From positions 5,380,501 through 5,444,500 of the forward strand of contig NZ_CP016808.1 of the NCBI RefSeq assembly GCF_002741035.1: DNA of 64,000 bases, read 5' to 3'. This DNA comes from Paenibacillus sp. BIHB 4019 (GTDB lineage: Bacteria; Bacillota; Bacilli; Paenibacillales; Paenibacillaceae). Numbering within the stretch: the stretch's first letter is position 1; each line of letters opens with the position of its first letter. Below the pieces are notes generated by a model. It was given only the letters and a program-made list of their open reading frames with translations, was not told where the DNA came from and ran no database searches. Shown here in pieces: positions 55,478 through 64,000 of the stretch. Position numbers and translations under genes: made by a program.

Positions 55478-56482
55478 ATGAGGAGAAGATGGACAACGTT
55501 GCTGCTAGTTGTCATGCTGGCTGCAACCGCTGCGCTGGCAGGCTGCGGCGGCAAAAGCGAGAAAACAACGCTGAAAGTCGGCGAGGTTACGCGCTCCCTC
55601 TTTTATGCGCCACAATATGTAGCGCTGGAGAAGGGCTTTTTTGAAGAGGAAGGGCTGAACATTGAACTGACAACAACGGCTGGAGGGGACAAGACGATGA
55701 CGGCGCTCCTGTCGGGTGTCATCGATGTGGCGCTTGTTGGCTCGGAGACGTCGATTTATGTGTACCAGCAGGGCGCGGATGACCCGGTCATCAATTTTGC
55801 CCAATTGACGCAGACCGATGGGACGTTTCTAGTTGCTCGTCAACCGGAGCCTACCTTTGATTGGCAGTCATTGAAAGGGAAGATTTTCCTTGGGCAGCGG
55901 AAGGGCGGCATGCCGCAGATGGCTGGAGAATTTACGCTGAAAAAATTCGGAATTGACCCGCAGAAGGATTTGGAGCTGATCCAAAATGTCGATTTTGCCA
56001 ACATTTCGGCAGCTTATGCTTCAGGGACAGGCGATTTCGTGCAGCTTTTTGAGCCGACCGCTTCTATTTTTGAGAAAGAGGGCCGTGGCAAGGTCGTGGC
56101 TTCCTTTGGTGCGGAGAGCGGGCATTTGCCGTACACCGTTTATATGGCGAAGCAAAGCTTTACAAATAAAAACAAGTCGGCGCTGCAATCTTTCACCAAT
56201 GCGATTCATCGGGCACAATTATGGGTGGCTGAAAATAGTGCCGAAACCATTGCGGACGTTGTCCTGCCTTATTTTGAAAATGTAGATCGCGGCATTTTGA
56301 TTAGCTCGATCGATCGTTATAAGCAGCAAGGCTCTTTTGCGACCGACCCGATTATTGACCAGGAGGAATGGAACAATTTGCTGGATGTCATGACCTCGGC
56401 CGGCGAACTGAAGGCGCGAACCGAGCATGATGCCATCGTAAACACGGCCTTTGCGGAAGCTGCGATTGAAGCCGTGAAGTAG
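55478..56482 (+). CDS. ABC transporter substrate-binding lipoprotein, NitT/TauT type
   Basis: 334 residues. Signal peptide with lipobox AALAGC (Cys about 23). The binding domain has FYAPQYVALEKGFFEEEGLN and SGVIDVALVGSETSIYVYQQ, which are signature stretches of the SsuA/TauA/ThiY group. No thiamine (TPP) riboswitch or sulfonate-specific motif was seen upstream, so the substrate (aliphatic sulfonate, thiamine precursor, nitrate or other) is unclear. Followed by its ATPase after 25 nt. Confidence 0.88.
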   Translation: MRRRWTTLLLVVMLAATAALAGCGGKSEKTTLKVGEVTRSLFYAPQYVALEKGFFEEEGLNIELTTTAGGDKTMTALLSGVIDVALVGSETSIYVYQQGADDPVINFAQLTQTDGTFLVARQPEPTFDWQSLKGKIFLGQRKGGMPQMAGEFTLKKFGIDPQKDLELIQNVDFANISAAYASGTGDFVQLFEPTASIFEKEGRGKVVASFGAESGHLPYTVYMAKQSFTNKNKSALQSFTNAIHRAQLWVAENSAETIADVVLPYFENVDRGILISSIDRYKQQGSFATDPIIDQEEWNNLLDVMTSAGELKARTEHDAIVNTAFAEAAIEAVK

Positions 56483-56507
56483 CAATGGCTGCGAGGAGGA
56501 AGAAAAG

Positions 56508-57320
56508 ATGGCGAATAGTGACCCCGCGCTTACGCTGCGGCAAGTGACTCATGTATATGTGAATGACAAGGGCGCCTCGCTTGCTGTGGAGGATATGAAC
56601 TTGACCGTTCAGCGCGGCGAGTTCGTCAGTCTGGTTGGCCCAAGCGGATGCGGAAAAACGACGGTGCTCAGCATGCTGGCGGGCTTGTTTTTACCGACAC
56701 GCGGCGAAGTGCTCCTGAACAATCGACAGGTTAAACAACCGTCAACCCTTGTCGGTTATATGCTCCAGCAGGATTATTTGTTTCCATGGCGGACGATTTT
56801 GGATAATGCGGCGCTGGGGCTGGAATTGACGGGAAATAAGACGCAGGCTGCGCTTGAAACCGTAGCTGAATTGCTGGCAGAGCTCGGCCTGCCCGGAGCG
56901 GGAGCCCGTTATCCGCATGAGCTGTCGGGCGGTATGAGGCAGCGGGTCGCCTTGGCGCGGACGCTGGCAACTGAGCCGGAAGTATTGCTGCTGGATGAGC
57001 CTTTTTCAGCGCTGGATTTGCACATTAAGCTTCAATTGGAGGATTTGGTGCAGGTAACGCTGCGAAAGCTTGGGAAAACGGCGCTGCTCGTCACGCATGA
57101 TCTATCTGAAGCTGTGGCGATGAGTGATCGCGTCATCGTACTGGCAGCAAATCCAGGGCGAATTCGCTACGAGCTGACGATACCCGATTCAATCCGGCAG
57201 GCATCGCCGATGAAAGCTCGACAGCTGCCGGAATTTCAGCCGCTGTTCGATCAATTATGGGCTGAGCTGGATGCTGCCGAGAAGACCCTCTGGGAAGGGA
57301 GCGAGAGCAATGAAGGATGA
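56508..57320 (+). CDS. ABC transporter ATP-binding protein, NitT/TauT type
   Basis: 270 residues. Walker A GPSGCGKTTV (about 44-53), Q-loop MLQQDYLFPWR, signature LSGGMRQRVALARTLA and Walker B VLLLDEPFSALD; switch His in TLLVTHDLSEA. The sequence LFPWRTILDNAALGLEL is typical of SsuB/TauB ATPases. RBS AGGAGGAAG. It overlaps the permease by 11 nt. Confidence 0.93.
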   Translation: MANSDPALTLRQVTHVYVNDKGASLAVEDMNLTVQRGEFVSLVGPSGCGKTTVLSMLAGLFLPTRGEVLLNNRQVKQPSTLVGYMLQQDYLFPWRTILDNAALGLELTGNKTQAALETVAELLAELGLPGAGARYPHELSGGMRQRVALARTLATEPEVLLLDEPFSALDLHIKLQLEDLVQVTLRKLGKTALLVTHDLSEAVAMSDRVIVLAANPGRIRYELTIPDSIRQASPMKARQLPEFQPLFDQLWAELDAAEKTLWEGSESNEG

Positions 57321-58227
57321 CGGGGGTTCAAATCAGCAAAGGGAGCAACACACAGATAGAAAGCCGGAGCGAGTAGGGCAGGAGCAGAAACAATTGCCTT
57401 CTGATGTAAAAGAGGGCAGAGCAGTATGGCTAGACTGGCTGCACCAGGCTTATATGCGGCGGGCAAAGCGGACGACGGCGTTAGTCGGCGTGACGCAGTT
57501 CATTATCTTAGTACTCTTTATTGGGCTGTGGGAGGCCGCGGGACGTAATCGGTGGGTTGATCCGCTGTTGTTCAGTTATCCAACGAAGATGTTCCATCAA
57601 TTGTGGGGGACGATGTCGGACGGCTCAATCTGGCCGCATATCGGGGTGACCGTATCGGAAACGATTGTCGGATTTGCACTGGGCACACTGCTGGGCACGC
57701 TCCTTGCGGCGCTGCTTTGGTGGTTCCCTTTTGTATCGCGGGTTGCGGACCCTTATTTGGTCGTGCTGAACAGCATGCCGAAGGTAGCGCTAGGGCCAAT
57801 CTTTATCGTTTGTCTTGGTCCTGGCTTTCTCTCCATTGTAGCGGTCACTTTATCGGTAACGGTTATTATTACAACCTTGAACATCTATAACCAGTTTCGT
57901 GAGGTGGATGCAGGCTATATTAAAGTCGTCCGGCTGTTCGGAGCGGGGCGGTCACAGCTTTTTCGCAGCGTGATTTTGCCAGCTTCGTTCCCGGTTATTA
58001 TTTCGACGCTGAAAGTGAATGTGGGCTTGGCATGGATCGGCGTTATTGTAGGCGAGTTTCTCGTGGCGAAGCTTGGGCTGGGCTATCTAATTATTTATGG
58101 CTTCCAAGTGTTCAACTTTACGCTCGTTCTCTCCAGCCTCCTTGTAATTGCTGCGGTTGCGACCGTAATGTACAAAGCCGTTTCGGCGCTGGAGCGCAGG
58201 CTGATGGCGGGTTGGCGTGAGCAGTAG
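57310..58227 (+). CDS. ABC transporter permease, NitT/TauT type
   Basis: 305 residues, about six helices after a 55-residue hydrophilic Glu/Gln-rich N terminus. LFSYPTKMFHQLW and the EAA-like loop VVRLFGAGRSQLFRSVILPASFP, plus VGLAWIGVIVGEFLVAKLGL, are normal for this family. ATG 57310 overlaps the ATPase stop at 57320; a start at 57271 would give a longer overlap. Last gene of the importer. Confidence 0.92.
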   Translation: MKDDGGSNQQREQHTDRKPERVGQEQKQLPSDVKEGRAVWLDWLHQAYMRRAKRTTALVGVTQFIILVLFIGLWEAAGRNRWVDPLLFSYPTKMFHQLWGTMSDGSIWPHIGVTVSETIVGFALGTLLGTLLAALLWWFPFVSRVADPYLVVLNSMPKVALGPIFIVCLGPGFLSIVAVTLSVTVIITTLNIYNQFREVDAGYIKVVRLFGAGRSQLFRSVILPASFPVIISTLKVNVGLAWIGVIVGEFLVAKLGLGYLIIYGFQVFNFTLVLSSLLVIAAVATVMYKAVSALERRLMAGWREQ

Positions 58228-58619
58228 GGCATAGGGCATAACGTTTTTTATGTCATTTTTTTCAGCTAGTTCGTAGATAACAATTAGGTACAAATACAGG
58301 CTTTGGCATAATGGCTAGGGCACCTTCATAACTATGAGTATAGTTCGATTTTAGCTGGCGCTTTCGTAATAGGAGCGGGAGCTGCAAGGGTGAAAAAAGA
58401 TTTTGCGGCGAGCCTCCCGCAAGCTGCTCGTATATAGCGGCCAACTAAAGGCGGGGAAATGGGGAGCGAAGGTCTTGGGGAAACGTGGATTTACGTTTTG
58501 CAGCGGGTTTTGTGGGTGTTTTTTAAAACAATCTCTCTTTGTCTGCATTCGTTTTATCAACATTCGCCCACGTCCTGCATACACTTTAAGTGAATGATTG
58601 CATGGAGGAGGTTAAATCA
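58228..58619. other. Region upstream of cotE
   Basis: About 390 nt without a convincing coding frame. It includes a possible sigma-E promoter (annotated) and the GGAGGAGG ribosome binding site at 58604-58611. An open frame at 58403-58597 has no site. Confidence 0.55.
58557..58585 (+). promoter_or_regulatory. Candidate sigma-E promoter of cotE
   Basis: CATACACT at 58578-58585 matches the sigma-E -10 consensus CATACAnT; TCAACATT at 58557-58564 is a possible -35, 13 nt before it. Early mother-cell transcription of cotE is known in B. subtilis. Confidence 0.5.
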
Positions 58620-59183
58620 ATGGCTAATGCAGATAAACAGCTTCAGTACAGAGAAATTATCACCAAAGCTGTCTGCGGCAAAGGTCGTAAGTTTTCCACT
58701 GTAACCCATACCGTTACGCCGCCTCAACATCCGACCAGTATTTTGGGCGCATGGATTATCAACCATCAATATGAAGCGGTTCGTTCGGGCGATGGGATTG
58801 AGGTCATCGGTACTTACGACATTAACATCTGGTACTCGTACAGCAAAAACTCGCAAACCGAGGTTGCGAAGGAATCCGTTCATTATGTAGAAAATGTTCC
58901 GCTATCGTTTGTCGATCCGAAGCATCGTGCCACAACCGTGGAAGTTTCAGCAGACGCGCTTCAGGAGCCGAATTGTATCGAAGCGAATGTTTCATCGAGC
59001 GGCTCCGGCGTTGTCATCCGGGTTGAACGCGAATTTTCGGTAGAGCTGGTTGCCGAGACAAAAGTGACGGTTGCTTGTATCCCTGGAGGTTTGGACGGCC
59101 TTGATGCCAAGGAATACGAGTTCGGTCTCGGCGATGACGACTACGAAGATCTTGATCCGGATTTGCTCGACGACGAGCTTTAA
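58620..59183 (+). CDS. cotE: Spore coat morphogenetic protein CotE
   Basis: 187 residues. YREIITKAVCGKGRKFS, TSILGAWIINHQYEA and YDINIWYSYSKNSQTEV closely match B. subtilis CotE, and the protein ends in an acidic tail (DDDYEDLDPDLLDDEL). It assembles the outer spore coat. ATG 58620 has GGAGGAGG 8 nt upstream; the frame from 58590 adds ten residues without a site. It precedes mutS in the same order as in Bacillus, with one extra gene between them. Confidence 0.94.
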   Translation: MANADKQLQYREIITKAVCGKGRKFSTVTHTVTPPQHPTSILGAWIINHQYEAVRSGDGIEVIGTYDINIWYSYSKNSQTEVAKESVHYVENVPLSFVDPKHRATTVEVSADALQEPNCIEANVSSSGSGVVIRVEREFSVELVAETKVTVACIPGGLDGLDAKEYEFGLGDDDYEDLDPDLLDDEL

Positions 59184-59320
59184 TCTGGCAGCCTGACGGC
59201 CATGTGGCTTATGTGGATTGAAACTTCCCGGCACGGAAGCTTAAATCTTCTCCACGTTAGCTTAACTCCATTGTGCCTCGGCTTCTGTAAGGTATGATAT
59301 GCGGCGATGTCCGCAAACTT

Positions 59321-59340
59321 GAGGGCGAAAGCCCTCTTTT
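59321..59340 (+). terminator. Terminator after cotE
   Basis: GAGGGC-GAAA-GCCCTC with TTTTTG directly after it. Confidence 0.85.
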
Positions 59341-59425
59341 TGTTGGGATTAAACATAATCGGGCGTATGCCCTATAAGCCGGGTTTGAGTAGAGTGAGTG
59401 GGTTTTAGCAGAAAGGAGCAATGAG

Positions 59426-61051
59426 ATGGCGGCAGTATGGCTGTGGAACAGCAGTACCGGGCGATTGGAGTTGGCAGGCGAAGCGACTGCTGCTGCCGCT
59501 GAATCAGCTCCAACTGCAAGCCTGCTTGCAGAGGTCAAGGCTGGGGACGCGGTTATTGTCAGCAGCTGTGTTGCTGAGAAAAAGAAGGGGAGTGAATCTA
59601 GACAGGGGGAGAGTGGTCAGCAAGGCGAGAGCGGGCAAGATCAGAGCAGGCGGGAACAGCAGGGCGTTAAAGAAAAGCAGGGCTTGAGGGAACAGAAGGG
59701 AATTACGGAAAAACAGCATATGAGTGAAAAACATGAAGGCTATGGAAAGCAGCTGCTGCCTGTTTTGCCAAGCGGCATCTGGCTGCTGAATGAGGGGGAG
59801 AGCGGCTTTGCGGCGATGTCTGCCGCCGAGCAGCAGCAAAGGCTGCGCCGGGCAGGCTTGCTCCGGCGGCAGGAGCTGGGAGATAGCGACCGATTGTATA
59901 AGGTCGCTATTGCGCATTTGGAGCCGATCGAGCTGCAGCGCCTCGATCGGCGGGGCAGGCCCGCAGCGGGGCAGCCGCTGCTGCGGGCGGAGCCAGGCGG
60001 CCATGCGGCAGCGCCATGGCCGCGGGATGCGGCTCTGCGGCGGGTCATCCGCGCCGCAGTCGCCGCTTTGTATGCACTCGGCCTCGATATGGGCGAGGCC
60101 GAGGTTGTGTTGGGCGAAGGCGGGCGGGCCGCCGTCCGCGCAGCGGGGGTTCTGCGCGATGCGAAGCTGCGCGCAGTGGGCTTGGCGCGGATGGCCGCCT
60201 GGTATGAGGCGGCTGCAGCGCCTGTGCCGGGAACGGCGCCCAAGCTGCTGCTGGGCGCCGACCCGGAGTTTGCGCTGGTGCGGCCGGATGGGCGGATCGT
60301 GCCGGCTTCGCGCTTTTTTGGCGACGGTGCCCAGGGGGCCGCGGGCAGCGACGCCATGCTCATTGGGCGACGAATCGTATATCCCGTCGCCGAGCTGCGG
60401 CCCGAGCCGGCTGAAAGCCCGGCCGCGCTCGCCGCGCATCTCCGGCGGCTGCTGCTGCGCGCCGCCGAACGCATCAGCGACCCCAGCCTCTGCTGGGTCG
60501 CCGGAGCCATGCCCGTGCCGGGGCTGCCGCTCGGCGGGCACATCCATCTCAGCGGCACGCCGCTATCCAGCCGGCTGCTGCGGCTGCTCGACAGCTACGC
60601 GGCGTTTCCGCTCGCTCTCGTCGAAGACCCGGCCGGCCGGGGCAGACGCCCCCGTTACGGCGCCCTTGGCGAATACCGCCAGCAGCCGCATGGCGGCTTC
60701 GAATACCGCACGCTGCCGAGCTGGCTCATCTCGCCAGCAGCGGCTAAAGCCGCGCTTGCGCTCGCGCTGCTATGCGCGCGCGAGACTAGAGCCCTCACTG
60801 ACATACCGGCTCTTGACGAGCGGTATGTCGAAGCCTTCTACTCCGGCGACCATGCAGAGCTGGCCGGATGTCTGGACCCGCTTGCCTCAGCGATGGCGGC
60901 GACGCCGAGCTATGCGGCGCTTGCGGCCGATATCGAGCCTTTGCTCGATGCGGCGCGGCGCGGCATAACCTGGGATGAGCGGGCTGACATCCGCCACAAA
61001 TGGCGCATCCCTATGCTAGCCCCAGCTTCTAACAAGCGGCCAAACAAATAG
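59426..61051 (+). CDS. Putative amidoligase (COOH-NH2 ligase type 2)
   Basis: 541 residues, GC-rich. Residues about 265-500 show GADPEFALV, GGHIHLSGTP (His-x-His) and YGALGEYRQQ ... GGFEYRTLPSWLI, matching the phiEco32-type COOH-NH2 ligase (amidoligase 2) family, a glutamine-synthetase-like fold that joins carboxyl and amine groups. A low-complexity Gln/Glu/Lys/Gly segment (about residues 50-110) and an unrecognised domain precede it. Two ATGs at 59421 and 59426 follow AAAGGAGC; the second is in frame. Partner peptides are unknown; the setting next to cotE hints at a spore role. Confidence 0.75.
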   Translation: MAAVWLWNSSTGRLELAGEATAAAAESAPTASLLAEVKAGDAVIVSSCVAEKKKGSESRQGESGQQGESGQDQSRREQQGVKEKQGLREQKGITEKQHMSEKHEGYGKQLLPVLPSGIWLLNEGESGFAAMSAAEQQQRLRRAGLLRRQELGDSDRLYKVAIAHLEPIELQRLDRRGRPAAGQPLLRAEPGGHAAAPWPRDAALRRVIRAAVAALYALGLDMGEAEVVLGEGGRAAVRAAGVLRDAKLRAVGLARMAAWYEAAAAPVPGTAPKLLLGADPEFALVRPDGRIVPASRFFGDGAQGAAGSDAMLIGRRIVYPVAELRPEPAESPAALAAHLRRLLLRAAERISDPSLCWVAGAMPVPGLPLGGHIHLSGTPLSSRLLRLLDSYAAFPLALVEDPAGRGRRPRYGALGEYRQQPHGGFEYRTLPSWLISPAAAKAALALALLCARETRALTDIPALDERYVEAFYSGDHAELAGCLDPLASAMAATPSYAALAADIEPLLDAARRGITWDERADIRHKWRIPMLAPASNKRPNK

Positions 61052-61599
61052 ACGACATAATTTTTAATCTTTAATCTTTAATGCTCATTACACGCTTCGC
61101 CTCAGCCCTATACTTGAAGCAAACGAAGCTGACATTAAACCCAGCCTGTACGGTGCCCACTTAACGTAGCGACAAAGCGCTGCCAGCTCATTAGCTTCAC
61201 AAAATTTTCCCCAAACCAACGAAGCGAATTCACTATTTTCACATACCGCCCTATTTTCCATCCTTATCCGACAAAAGAGCTATCCTGCAAGTTCACCCCG
61301 GCTTGTTTCCCAAGCAAACAGGCCCTTTTCCCCCTTATTTCTCTTTTTATTTCTTTTTTTATTTCTCTCTTCACTTCACTCTTTTTTTACTAATTTCCCC
61401 GGTTTATCTCCCTATATGAACATCAGGAAAAATAGACAAGTTGGCGCGGAAAGCGAACGCTTGATATAATAGTAGAAAGTTGCTTCATTAGATTTTCGGA
61501 ACAATTTCGGAGATTTGGCGAAATTTGCGGCTCTGATGATACGATAAACATAGATTGCGAACGACAGAGTTCGCTTACCAAAATAAAGGAGGGGCAACA
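61052..61599. other. Intergenic region upstream of mutS
   Basis: About 550 nt, AT-rich with a pyrimidine-rich run at about 61328-61400. It contains the mutS promoter (annotated), and a GCGAAC/GTTCGC hairpin (61557-61574) in the leader near the ribosome binding site. No convincing coding frame. Confidence 0.55.
61441..61470 (+). promoter_or_regulatory. Promoter candidate for mutS
   Basis: TTGGCG (61441-61446), 18-nt spacer, then TGATATAAT (61462-61470), an extended -10 TGnTATAAT. Predicted leader of about 125 nt to the GTG start. Confidence 0.65.
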
Positions 61600-64000
61600 G
61601 TGGCTAGCTATACCCCGATGATTATGCAATACCTTGCGATTAAAGAAGAAGCGAAGGATGCGTTTCTTTTTTTTCGTCTGGGCGATTTCTATGAAATGTT
61701 TTTTGAAGATGCGATTGCGGCCTCGCGAGAGCTTGAAATTACACTAACCGGAAGAGAAGGAGGCGGCACGGAAAAAATTCCAATGTGCGGCGTACCCTAT
61801 CATTCTGCCCAAAACTATATTGCAAGACTCGTTGAAAAAGGGTACAAGGTTGCCATTTGTGAGCAGGTTGAGGACCCAGCGGCTGCCAAAGGCGTCGTAC
61901 GACGTGAAATTGTCCAGGTCATTACCCCGGGAACGGTCATGGAGTCGAAGGCTCTGGCGGATAAAACGAATAACTTTATATCAGCGATTGCGCTTTTAAA
62001 CGGGAAAGTATCGATTTCCTCATGCGATTTGTCTACAGGCGAGCTGTACGTCACTTCGTTCCCGCTTCAGATGGAAGCGCTGATTGATGAAATTAACGTT
62101 TATCAGCCTGCGGAAATTGTTGGCGATGAGGACTTGCTGGACAAGCTGCAAGCATCAGACGCGTGGAATCGCCCGATATTGCTGACAAAGCGCGAGCCTG
62201 TACCGGAGCAAAAGCTGCTCGACCAGTTCGGAAAGCAGGAGCTTGTACAGTTGAATGAAGCATGCATGCGCGCAGTGAGCCTGCTAATTGGCTATTTGGA
62301 TGATACGCAAAAGCGCTCGCTCGGTCATGTTCGCGCAATTCGCAGCTATGAGCCGGGTCAATATATGATCCTTGATCATTATACCCGCCGAAATCTGGAG
62401 CTGACTGAAACTGTGCGCGACCGCTCGAAGAAGGGCTCGCTGCTTTGGCTGCTGGACCGCAGTCAAACCTCAATGGGAGCAAGGCTTATGCGCCGCTGGA
62501 TCGACAAGCCGTTGCTGTCGCGCACCGCGATTGAAGCCAGGCTGGATGCGGTGGATACGTTGTACCGCAACTTGATTTTGCGCGATGATATTCGCTCTGA
62601 GCTGAATGATATTTATGATTTGGAGCGTCTGGTCGGCAGAGTGGCGTTTGGCAGTGCCAACGGACGCGACATGAATGCTCTCAAAACGTCGATTCAGCGC
62701 GTCCCTCAGCTGGTCGAGCTATGCAAAGCCTCGGGATCGCAGCGGCTAGAGCAGTTGGTCGACGGATTGGATGATTGCGCCGATTTGGCAGATATGATTG
62801 CGACAGTAGTCGTAGACGAGCCGCCAGTCTCGATTCGCGAAGGCGGAATTATTCGTGCAGGCTACGATGATTATTTGGACCAGCTTAAAGAAGCCAGCAC
62901 CAATGGGAAAAAATGGCTCGCTGAGCTGGAGCGCGCAGAGCGCGAAGCAACTGGCATTCGCTCGCTCAAAATCGGCTACAATAAAATATTCGGCTATTAT
63001 CTCGAGGTTTCCAAAGCCAATCTCGCGATGCTGCCGGAGGGCCGCTACGAAAGAAAACAGACGCTTTCCAATGCCGAGCGGTTCGTAACGCCGGAGCTGA
63101 AGGAAAAGGAACGCTTAATTCTTGAGGCCGAGGAAAAGATGGTCGATATCGAATATGAACGTTTTCTGGAGCTTCGCGAGCATTTAGCAGGGCAGCTTCA
63201 CCGTCTGCAGCGGCTTGCTGAAGCCATAGCTGAGCTTGATGTGTATCAGGCATTTGCGACGGTCAGCGCAGAGCGCAGATTTACCCGCCCCTCGATTACC
63301 GATTCGTTCGATATGGTCATCGAAGAAGGCAGGCATCCCGTTGTGGAGGCTGTTATGGAAAATGGGGCAGCGTTCATTGCAAATGCGACGCAGCTACATA
63401 AAGAGCATAACTCGATGCTGCTCATTACCGGACCGAATATGGCGGGCAAAAGCACCTACATGCGCCAAGTGGCCTTGATAGGCATTATGGCGCAGATCGG
63501 CTGCTTTGTTCCGGCAAAATCGGCACAAATTCCACTGACCGACCGGATTTTCACGCGGATTGGCGCGGCGGATGATCTGATTGGCGGACAAAGTACGTTC
63601 ATGGTGGAAATGAAGGATATTCAAATTATGACCGAGAAGGCGACGGAGAACAGCCTTGTCATTATTGACGAGCTTGGGCGCGGCACTTCTACGGGCGAAG
63701 GCATGGCCATTGCCCAAGCGGTTATTGAATATGTGCATCATCAGATTCGCTGCAAAGCGCTCGTATCGACCCATTTTCACGAGCTGTCGCATTTGGAGGA
63801 TTCCTTGCCTCAGCTGACCAATGCATGTATGGCGGTACAGGAAAGCGGCGATCATGTTACCTTTTTGCGCAAGATGATACCCGGCGCTGCAGGGACGAGC
63901 TACGGCATTTATTGCGCAAAGCTTGCCGGCTTGCCGGAGTCCATTATTTCCCGATCCTATGAGCTATTGGAAGTTTCGGATGCATTGGTTGAAAAAAATG
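61600..64000 (+). CDS. mutS: DNA mismatch repair protein MutS (5' part, runs off window)
   Basis: Mismatch recognition ATPase. The visible ~800 residues open with ASYTPMIMQYLAIKEEAKDA then LFFRLGDFYEMFFEDA (the mismatch-contacting Phe-x-Glu is FYEMF). The core, clamp and ATPase domain follow, with Walker A TGPNMAGKSTYMR and Walker B VIIDELGRGTSTGEG and STHFHEL. No frameshift seen. GTG 61600 has AAAGGAGGGG 8 nt upstream. The C-terminal ~50-100 residues are beyond the window. mutL is expected next. Confidence 0.96.
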   Translation, partial: MASYTPMIMQYLAIKEEAKDAFLFFRLGDFYEMFFEDAIAASRELEITLTGREGGGTEKIPMCGVPYHSAQNYIARLVEKGYKVAICEQVEDPAAAKGVVRREIVQVITPGTVMESKALADKTNNFISAIALLNGKVSISSCDLSTGELYVTSFPLQMEALIDEINVYQPAEIVGDEDLLDKLQASDAWNRPILLTKREPVPEQKLLDQFGKQELVQLNEACMRAVSLLIGYLDDTQKRSLGHVRAIRSYEPGQYMILDHYTRRNLELTETVRDRSKKGSLLWLLDRSQTSMGARLMRRWIDKPLLSRTAIEARLDAVDTLYRNLILRDDIRSELNDIYDLERLVGRVAFGSANGRDMNALKTSIQRVPQLVELCKASGSQRLEQLVDGLDDCADLADMIATVVVDEPPVSIREGGIIRAGYDDYLDQLKEASTNGKKWLAELERAEREATGIRSLKIGYNKIFGYYLEVSKANLAMLPEGRYERKQTLSNAERFVTPELKEKERLILEAEEKMVDIEYERFLELREHLAGQLHRLQRLAEAIAELDVYQAFATVSAERRFTRPSITDSFDMVIEEGRHPVVEAVMENGAAFIANATQLHKEHNSMLLITGPNMAGKSTYMRQVALIGIMAQIGCFVPAKSAQIPLTDRIFTRIGAADDLIGGQSTFMVEMKDIQIMTEKATENSLVIIDELGRGTSTGEGMAIAQAVIEYVHHQIRCKALVSTHFHELSHLEDSLPQLTNACMAVQESGDHVTFLRKMIPGAAGTSYGIYCAKLAGLPESIISRSYELLEVSDALVEKN

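Noticed and set aside
59504..60547. A 347-residue minus-strand frame
   Set aside because: GC-rich antisense of the amidoligase gene; no recognisable domain and no ribosome binding site.

Overview
The window reads as chromosomal DNA of a spore-forming, low-to-moderate-GC Firmicute, most probably Paenibacillus or a close relative. The reasons are strong AGGAGG-type ribosome binding sites with frequent GTG/TTG starts, a cotE homologue a short way upstream of mutS (in B. subtilis these two genes are adjacent), endospore-appendage (Ena, DUF3992) subunits and a BclA-like collagen protein, a large surface protein with three C-terminal SLH domains, and lipoproteins with Gram-positive lipoboxes. No rRNA, tRNA, prophage or plasmid origin was recognised.

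Layout. 1-8.5 kb: glutamate racemase, a small DMT/SMR-type membrane protein, a three-gene HscC-type Hsp70 / J-domain / DUF1266 operon, a SnoaL-like gene divergent from an ArsR regulator with a palindrome between them, a VanY-type carboxypeptidase lipoprotein and a winged-helix protein. 8.5-11.7 kb: sulfate activation operon cysD-cysN, in which CysN carries a C-terminal APS-kinase-like domain lacking its P-loop, followed by a decayed IS3-family element. 11.8-18 kb: a secreted GH18 protein with a six-fold N-terminal repeat, then a tight four-gene biosynthetic operon (methyltransferase, FAD oxidoreductase, SRPBCC, FabF-like ketosynthase). 18-23 kb: M20 amidohydrolase, a zinc-independent S14 gene with a clear Zur operator, DUF3024, an AAA ATPase, MsrA and DUF523. 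23-28 kb: nickel/peptide-type ABC importer with its two ATPases fused. 28-34 kb: SLH surface protein, then a LysR regulator divergent from a cytosine-deaminase-like amidohydrolase. 34-41 kb: SUKH/TPR protein, SelO, DUF1801, a DUF2185 protein, and an AAA ATPase plus membrane-tailed TPR protein. 41-45 kb: iron cluster with a Btr-like AraC regulator, a Fur box, a siderophore-binding lipoprotein and a FhuF-like reductase. 45-49 kb: spore-surface locus with a collagen-like protein, a basic/NPV-repeat protein and two Ena subunits. 49-54 kb: housekeeping and hypothetical genes (stalk-domain protein, DUF309, carbonic anhydrase, HesB-like, M32 carboxypeptidase). 53.86-54.76 kb: a type I-C-like CRISPR array with 14 repeats and no cas genes in the window. 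55-58 kb: NitT/TauT-type ABC importer. 58.6-64 kb: cotE, an amidoligase-family gene and the 5' part of mutS.

The most interesting items are the Ena/collagen locus, the CysN pseudo-kinase fusion, the compact ketosynthase operon, the HscC operon, the amidoligase between cotE and mutS, and the orphan CRISPR array with one duplicated spacer. All family assignments come from reading motifs and remembered family sequences; no database search was run.
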